This document shows positions 59,701 through 64,000 of a stretch of 64,000 nt of DNA, one piece after another (positions within the stretch are counted from its first letter, which is position 1; the number at the start of each line of letters is the position of its first letter). This stretch comes from Actinernus sp. WN-2022 (Eukaryota > Cnidaria > Anthozoa > Actiniaria > Actinernidae): the NCBI GenBank assembly GCA_030867875.1, contig JAOWCC010001368.1:8107714-8171713 (forward strand), given 5' to 3'. Made by a program: the position numbers and the translations under genes. The notes beneath the pieces are model-generated. The model was not told the origin of the DNA. It saw only the letters and a list, made by a program, of their open reading frames with translations, and made no database searches.

Positions 59701-62700
59701 TCAGAGTTTCCCGTGCTAAGGTGTCCTGGTAATAAGGATTCGGGTATTAAAGCGCGCGCAAGAGACCATCACCTAAGAGAACTGATCTCGTACCCTATGA
59801 TCTGATAGTTTGCGCCAATCTATTTTTGGCTCAGTCGACGTCACGGTGCTATTTTCAGATTCGGTTCCAGCTCCTCACGGATCTTACTCGCACCCATCTC
59901 CTTTGTTGAATTCAAGAAGACGCGACGGGCGATGGTGCGAAACAAACTATACGAAGCTTCAAAACTGGCTCTTAATTCTGCTTTGCTCCCTAAACATGAT
60001 CTGACTTGAAGACGCGTGAAAATGAACTTTAATATTATAAGCTTATCACTGCCTTAACTTATAAGCCATACAAACAATTGGGATGGAGTGTAACTGAACC
60101 CCTCAAAATTATTGCCGTATGGATTTGACTCATTCTCGGGTACCCAGGGGCAGTTAGTAGGCCACGGGCAAAAAACGGACGGAGGGGGAGGGGGAAGGGG
60201 GTATCCGAGGATGGATTTGACTGGGAAACTGTAAGCTGTATTAAGAACTTCGGGGCAGCCTTCACCTCCTCGGAACCTGGAATAGTACTGGCTATCCAAA
60301 CAATGCCTAACCCTGAAACAATACAAACCCTAAAACAATGGATTTCTTTGTCAGTGCAGTCCAAATGGGGTCCAATAACATGCAAGGTTTTTGAGAGGTG
60401 AAGGCCTGCTAAGAACTTCGGATGTGACCTGGAAACCGTGAAAAGAAACTGGAAGTGACCTGGAATTTCAGTAACCTTGATGAAACTGCTTTGAATCAAG
60501 ATTTGAGTAACAATGACTGGGATAGCATTTCTTCTGACACATCTAGCATAGGCATTGTTTACGATGCTTGTTTTAAATCATTGAACTCATTATAAGCAAA
60601 CACATTACACGAAGAAAGGTAATTATTTGTCCGGCCGACAAGCTATGGATGACTGCAGACATTCAACGAAATATTAAAAATCGTGTTCCAAATATAAAAC
60701 TCCGGTCATTTGGGAGTCATACAGAGTCCACAGAAACTTGGTGACACGGTTAATAAGTATGGCTCAATCGAATTTTTTTTTTAAAGTTAATGGTCCAAAA
60801 ACCAACTGCAAAGCATGGTGGAAATATGCAAAGTCTTTGTACGGAAACAAAATGATTGCAAATATTACTCCGATCATAGATAATGGTAAGATCATATCCA
60901 ATCCCTGGCCAGTTATGCTTTATACTTCCGCGCATGTTCGGGGACTGGAACGAGAATAAAACGTGACGTCCATCAACAGAACTCGTCTCTTCGCGGGTAT
61001 CAAGCGTTGGCTTATTTGCAAAATAATTGAATAGATAACCGAGAAAGATGATGATTTATTTAATTTAATAATTTAATCTCTCTTTCCGTCAGTATCCTTT
61101 TAAATGGAAATTAGCAACGTTATCCCTTTAGTTTTCTTTTACTTGTCGATCTTTTTTTCTCTTTTATCCAGCATTTCAAAGTTATGTGAAATTAGACTAT
61201 ATAACTTCCTTTTGAAAATAGTAGTTTTATATGAACTCCAATCTGGTTTTCGCCCTGGCGATAGTACGTTCTTCCAGTTAATGTATATTGTTTATAGGAT
61301 ATACCACGCCCTTGAAAATGAATATGAAGTCCGCATGGTTTTCTCGATATTAGTAAAGCCTTTGACCATGTTTGGCACGAGAGGTTATCATACAAATTGA
61401 AAATGATCGGCATTGAAGGGTCCCTTTACAAAATGGTTCCAGAATGAAAAAAAACACGCATCTGGTGTACCTCGGGAGTGTTCTTGGCCCTCTGCTTTTC
61501 TTGATCTACATCAATGACCTAACCAGCAATATTTATTCAGATTCGTTCCTTTACGCAAACGATACAGCACTGCTAGAAGTTATCGATTCTTCTCCCGATT
61601 TGTCCGCTTGCAAGTTGAAGGAGAACTGAACCCTAAATCAATCCGACGACTATACAAACTTGTATTCAAGTGAAATAAGTTCTGCTATTTTATTTCTTTG
61701 TGGCGCACGTCTAAAAAGAGGATACACGTTTTGAAGGTCGAAAAATAACCGATTCTCCGGTGATAAAGCTAGTTTGTGTGGCGGCTCAATTCAGTGCTTT
61801 TCCTCCCGTATCGTTCGTCATGCATACCACGAAAAACCACCACACCTTCAGCATAAAGAAAGCACAATAGTGCGCAATTATGAGTCGTTAGTCCACCTAT
61901 TCAAAGCCGAAAACAACATGACAAAATTAATTTATTTCCCGTATAGTATGTCACAGATTATAGGAATTGAGCTGTCTGTACTTAGCGGCGGTTGGGAGGA
62001 AGATTTGCAGATTTTCTTTCCTTTGACGCAAAACACAGTAAAATAAATTTTGGTATGTGTCTTTTCATGTTTAGATCTACTCATTCAGCTAAAGTTGATT
62101 TTAGGCTTCAGTTAGTCCTTTAAACACACTTGTCCCACAGGGGAAGCCAGGATCAAGCATAATAACAAAACGTTTTCGAAAGCAACTAAACTGCGACGTC
62201 ATTAGAGTTTAGGCAGAACTTCTCCGCGATTTGTCCGTTCTTCGGTGTTAATAGTATTACAAAGTGATAGCATGACATTTCGGGAAACTAGTGATTAAAT
62301 TTCCCCTCGAGCCTCGGGACGATCTGTAAGTCCCTCCGCCTGCGGTGTCCGGACTTCCACAAATCCTCCCTCGGCTCTTGATGGGAGAGCGTTATAGAAA
62401 CGACGATATATTTGTAGTCGAGTTTCGAATACTACGAACAACCTAGAGTTTCTTCCCTTATCTCCATACTCTACGACCTCTGTGGCAACGGTTAAGTTGT
62501 GTTTTGATTTTTCGAATTTTAAACCACCAACAGTCAGGTGATCTAGCCCCTTCGAGTATAATATAAGAGCGCTCCGCTACTTTCCAGATATAAAGCGCTC
62601 TTAAATGTGGCCTCCCTGCGTACCGAACTGATTACCTGTAAGTTCTACGTTGGAGCGGATGTCGACTCGACGGCGAACTTAATTCGTCGAACTGATAGTA

Positions 62701-63963
62701 GCGATCAGAGAATTAAACTTTTGCGCGAAAATGAAATAAAGATCACAATTTAAATTTAGTTCGGCACACGAGAAGAGCAGCATTTCAATCGACGCCGCTC
62801 TTGTGTCGCATAAAGCTGAACCAGCCAAATTATTCAAACAGGTCAGTCAAACGAAATTGATTGATTCATACGTCTGCACTCTTCTGCCGTACTGTACCGA
62901 ACTTGACAGATGAATTAAGCAAGTGGAGCGGTGTATGAAACGACAGTATAATATGTTAATATTAGGGCTAAAAATTATTGTAAAATCCCAACGTTTCGGC
63001 TCTACAACCTTCTAAACTTCTTCAGGGGAAAGGGAATTTTCCTCTGAAAAAGGCTGTATAACCGAAACGTCGGAATTTTACAAGTATTTTTAGCCCTAAT
63101 ATTATCATATTAAATTATCCTACCTGGAAGAGCTAAGCAGTACTAGTTTAGCGTCTAACACAAGCCTTACCGTCCTTATCTGCCGACGCTATCATATCCC
63201 TGATCTCTTCTTCTGTCGGGTTTTGCCCAAGAGCGCGCATCACGGAGCCGATCTCATGAGAGCAGATAGTCCCATTGCGGTCGTTGTCAAACATATTGAA
63301 CGCTTCCTTGAACTCTAAACACAACAACAATTTGACCGTCAGCAATAAAGATTTCTATTTCTGCATTCAGCATGCAAAATGTATGTCAGAAGGCATTGTG
63401 TAGTAAATCCAAATTTTCCTTCTAACATTTGTTTAACTCATGGGTTATACATAAGCTTTGAATAGCTTCATATTTACGTGGTTCTTTTTAATTTGTCGGA
63501 AATGTCCATAATTTGAATGAAAATGGTACAAGCTGAGGCTTACCAGCGATCTCGGCCTTGCTCAATTTTTCCACCTGGAATTAGAAGGATAACAATAGTT
63601 TGATTAGGTCTGATCGAGGCAAAGCAATAAGGTTGGAACAAATCATGAAGTTGTATGGTGTAGAGAGCTCTCCCGGGAGGGGTGGGGAGAGGTACTTGTA
63701 TGATTATGTGTGGCCATGCATGGGGTCCAGAAACAGACCCGGTTTAACGAGAAAACATTGCTTCAAAACCCGATTTTCTATTTTTTGTGACCCGGATTTT
63801 CTTAATCTGAATAGTCTATAACCCGGAATTCGACATTTTTTACGAAAAACCCGAAAATCGAAATTAGGTTCAAACCTGGCCCCGCTCTACTTCCGCACAT
63901 ATAAAATACGTCATATATAATACGTCACAAAGACTGACCTACCACCGGGGAAGCTCTCAACAT
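56734..63963 (-). CDS. calmodulin-like EF-hand protein, five coding exons
   Basis: A divergent calmodulin paralogue, so probably a Ca2+ sensor with its own targets. Coding exons in order: 63963-63943, 63574-63544, 63314-63171, 59663-59427, 56765-56734; 465 nt, 154 residues plus TAA. Exons 2 and 3 are 31 and 144 nt, as in calmodulin, and the intron phases match. EF loops: [12 protein letters not shown] (27-38), [12 protein letters not shown] (63-74), [12 protein letters not shown] (98-109) and [12 protein letters not shown] (134-145). Loop 3 ends in Asp, not Glu, which usually weakens Ca2+ and favours Mg2+. The central linker is two residues shorter, and the trimethyl-Lys position is Asp (D120). 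The end is FVQFFSDRE. Exon 1 (MLRASPV) is the least certain part. The long introns hold a LINE remnant and several MITEs. Confidence 0.88.
57620..57890. mobile_element. copy of the expanded MITE core, in intron 4 of the calmodulin-like gene
   Basis: GTTTCCCGCGAGAAGAAA, ATCAGGATACACTGA, AATTGTAATTAACACGGTTC and CTTCGCGACTATAAATAG match 7262-7460. The ends are decayed (ATACTCCTGG) and not amplified. Confidence 0.85.
58161..58397. mobile_element. 237-bp MITE in intron 4 of the calmodulin-like gene
   Basis: GGGACCGGCCATTATTTA on the left is complementary to TAAATAATGACCGGTCCC on the right, with one mismatch. Confidence 0.75.
59427..59663 (-). CDS. calmodulin-like coding exon 4
   Basis: 237 nt; acceptor TGTATCTCTAG, donor GTAGTT. 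Encodes [13 protein letters not shown] to GRVSYT. It is 6 nt shorter than the calmodulin exon 4 because of the linker. Confidence 0.95.
60480..61660 (+). pseudogene. degenerate LINE in intron 3 of the calmodulin-like gene
   Basis: The linker region reads [38 protein letters not shown] (60650-60900). After an inserted repeat (about 60905-61050) come [20 protein letters not shown], then frameshifted pieces of [33 protein letters not shown] and [10 protein letters not shown] (catalytic ADD changed to AND). Many frameshifts. It lies antisense to the host gene. Confidence 0.8.
60905..61050. repeat. third copy of the 38960-39350 repeat, inserted in the LINE
   Basis: GAATAAAACGTGACGTC, TCAACAGAACTCGTCTCTTC and GCGTTGGCTTATTTGCAAAA match the repeats in calmodulin intron 1. 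Confidence 0.8.
62956..63105. mobile_element. 150-bp MITE in intron 3 of the calmodulin-like gene
   Basis: TTAATATTAGGGCTAAAAAT on the left pairs with ATTTTTAGCCCTAATATTA on the right. The arms of about 65 bp also share GTAAAAT and ACGTTTCGG. Confidence 0.85.
63171..63314 (-). CDS. calmodulin-like coding exon 3
   Basis: 144 nt; acceptor GTTTAG, donor GTAAGG. Encodes [20 protein letters not shown] through MIASADKD. Confidence 0.95.
63544..63574 (-). CDS. calmodulin-like coding exon 2
   Basis: 31 nt between acceptor CTTCTAATTCCAG and donor GTAAGC; encodes [10 protein letters not shown] plus the first base of Glu. Confidence 0.88.
63943..63963 (-). CDS. calmodulin-like coding exon 1
   Basis: ATG then codes LRASPV; donor GTAGGT. 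This donor gives the phase 0 that exon 2 needs, whereas GTCAGT four bases further on would not. It replaces the ATG-only exon of calmodulin. Confidence 0.6.
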
Positions 63964-64000
63964 GTAGTGAGCTGTGAACAATTACAGTCAACTCTCTCTT

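Noticed and set aside
60059..60499. 146-codon minus-strand open frame
   Set aside because: No family resemblance. It lies in an intron of the calmodulin-like gene next to a decayed LINE, so it is probably chance or repeat-derived.
60935..61050. relic of the duplication that made the two EF-hand genes
   Set aside because: The shared repeat is inserted inside a LINE, so it arrived later.

Overview
The window is a stretch of animal nuclear DNA. It is AT-rich, with genes split by GT-AG introns and packed with transposable elements. A calmodulin gene with intron positions typical of animals, an SLC22-type transporter end, several LINE families, tRNA-derived SINEs, hAT, Harbinger-like and Helitron-like repeats, and a THAP/SWIM-coding element together suggest an invertebrate. 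An anthozoan cnidarian (coral or anemone) is my best inference; nothing in the sequence proves the species. No prokaryotic operon, CRISPR array or convincing functional tRNA/rRNA gene is present.

Three host genes can be supported. (1) The last two coding exons of an SLC22-family organic ion transporter lie on the + strand (6169-6241, 8408-8710). The rest was not found and probably lies before the window. (2) A complete calmodulin gene lies on the + strand, with five coding exons between 34758 and 49542 encoding 149 residues. (3) A divergent calmodulin-like gene lies on the - strand, with five coding exons between 63963 and 56734 encoding 154 residues. The last three introns sit at the same codon phase in both EF-hand genes, and in both the second coding exon is 31 nt and the third 144 nt. 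They are therefore paralogues, and they face each other tail to tail.

Almost everything else is mobile DNA. 1-5000: a LINE 3' end, a Helitron2/Helentron-like repeat and a SINE. 5800-9100: a second SINE, then the SLC22 tail, whose last intron holds a MITE with both ends expanded into tandem arrays. 9800-16750: three LINE remnants and a Harbinger-type MITE. 19100-24600: short MITEs and one SINE. 25470-27660: a broken LINE. 27678-33851: a large inverted-repeat element containing a Russian-doll series of nested insertions, one of which carries eight 113-bp tandem repeats. 34760-49540: calmodulin introns loaded with MITEs and a decayed THAP/SWIM element. 50600-55800: a hAT transposon inserted in an old LINE and itself hit by two MITEs. 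56700-64000: the calmodulin-like gene, with a LINE remnant and MITEs in its long introns.

The strongest observations are the two complete EF-hand gene models, including two short exons that a simple ORF search misses, and the nested-transposon stack, whose order can be read from target-site duplications and an intact empty site in the opposite arm.
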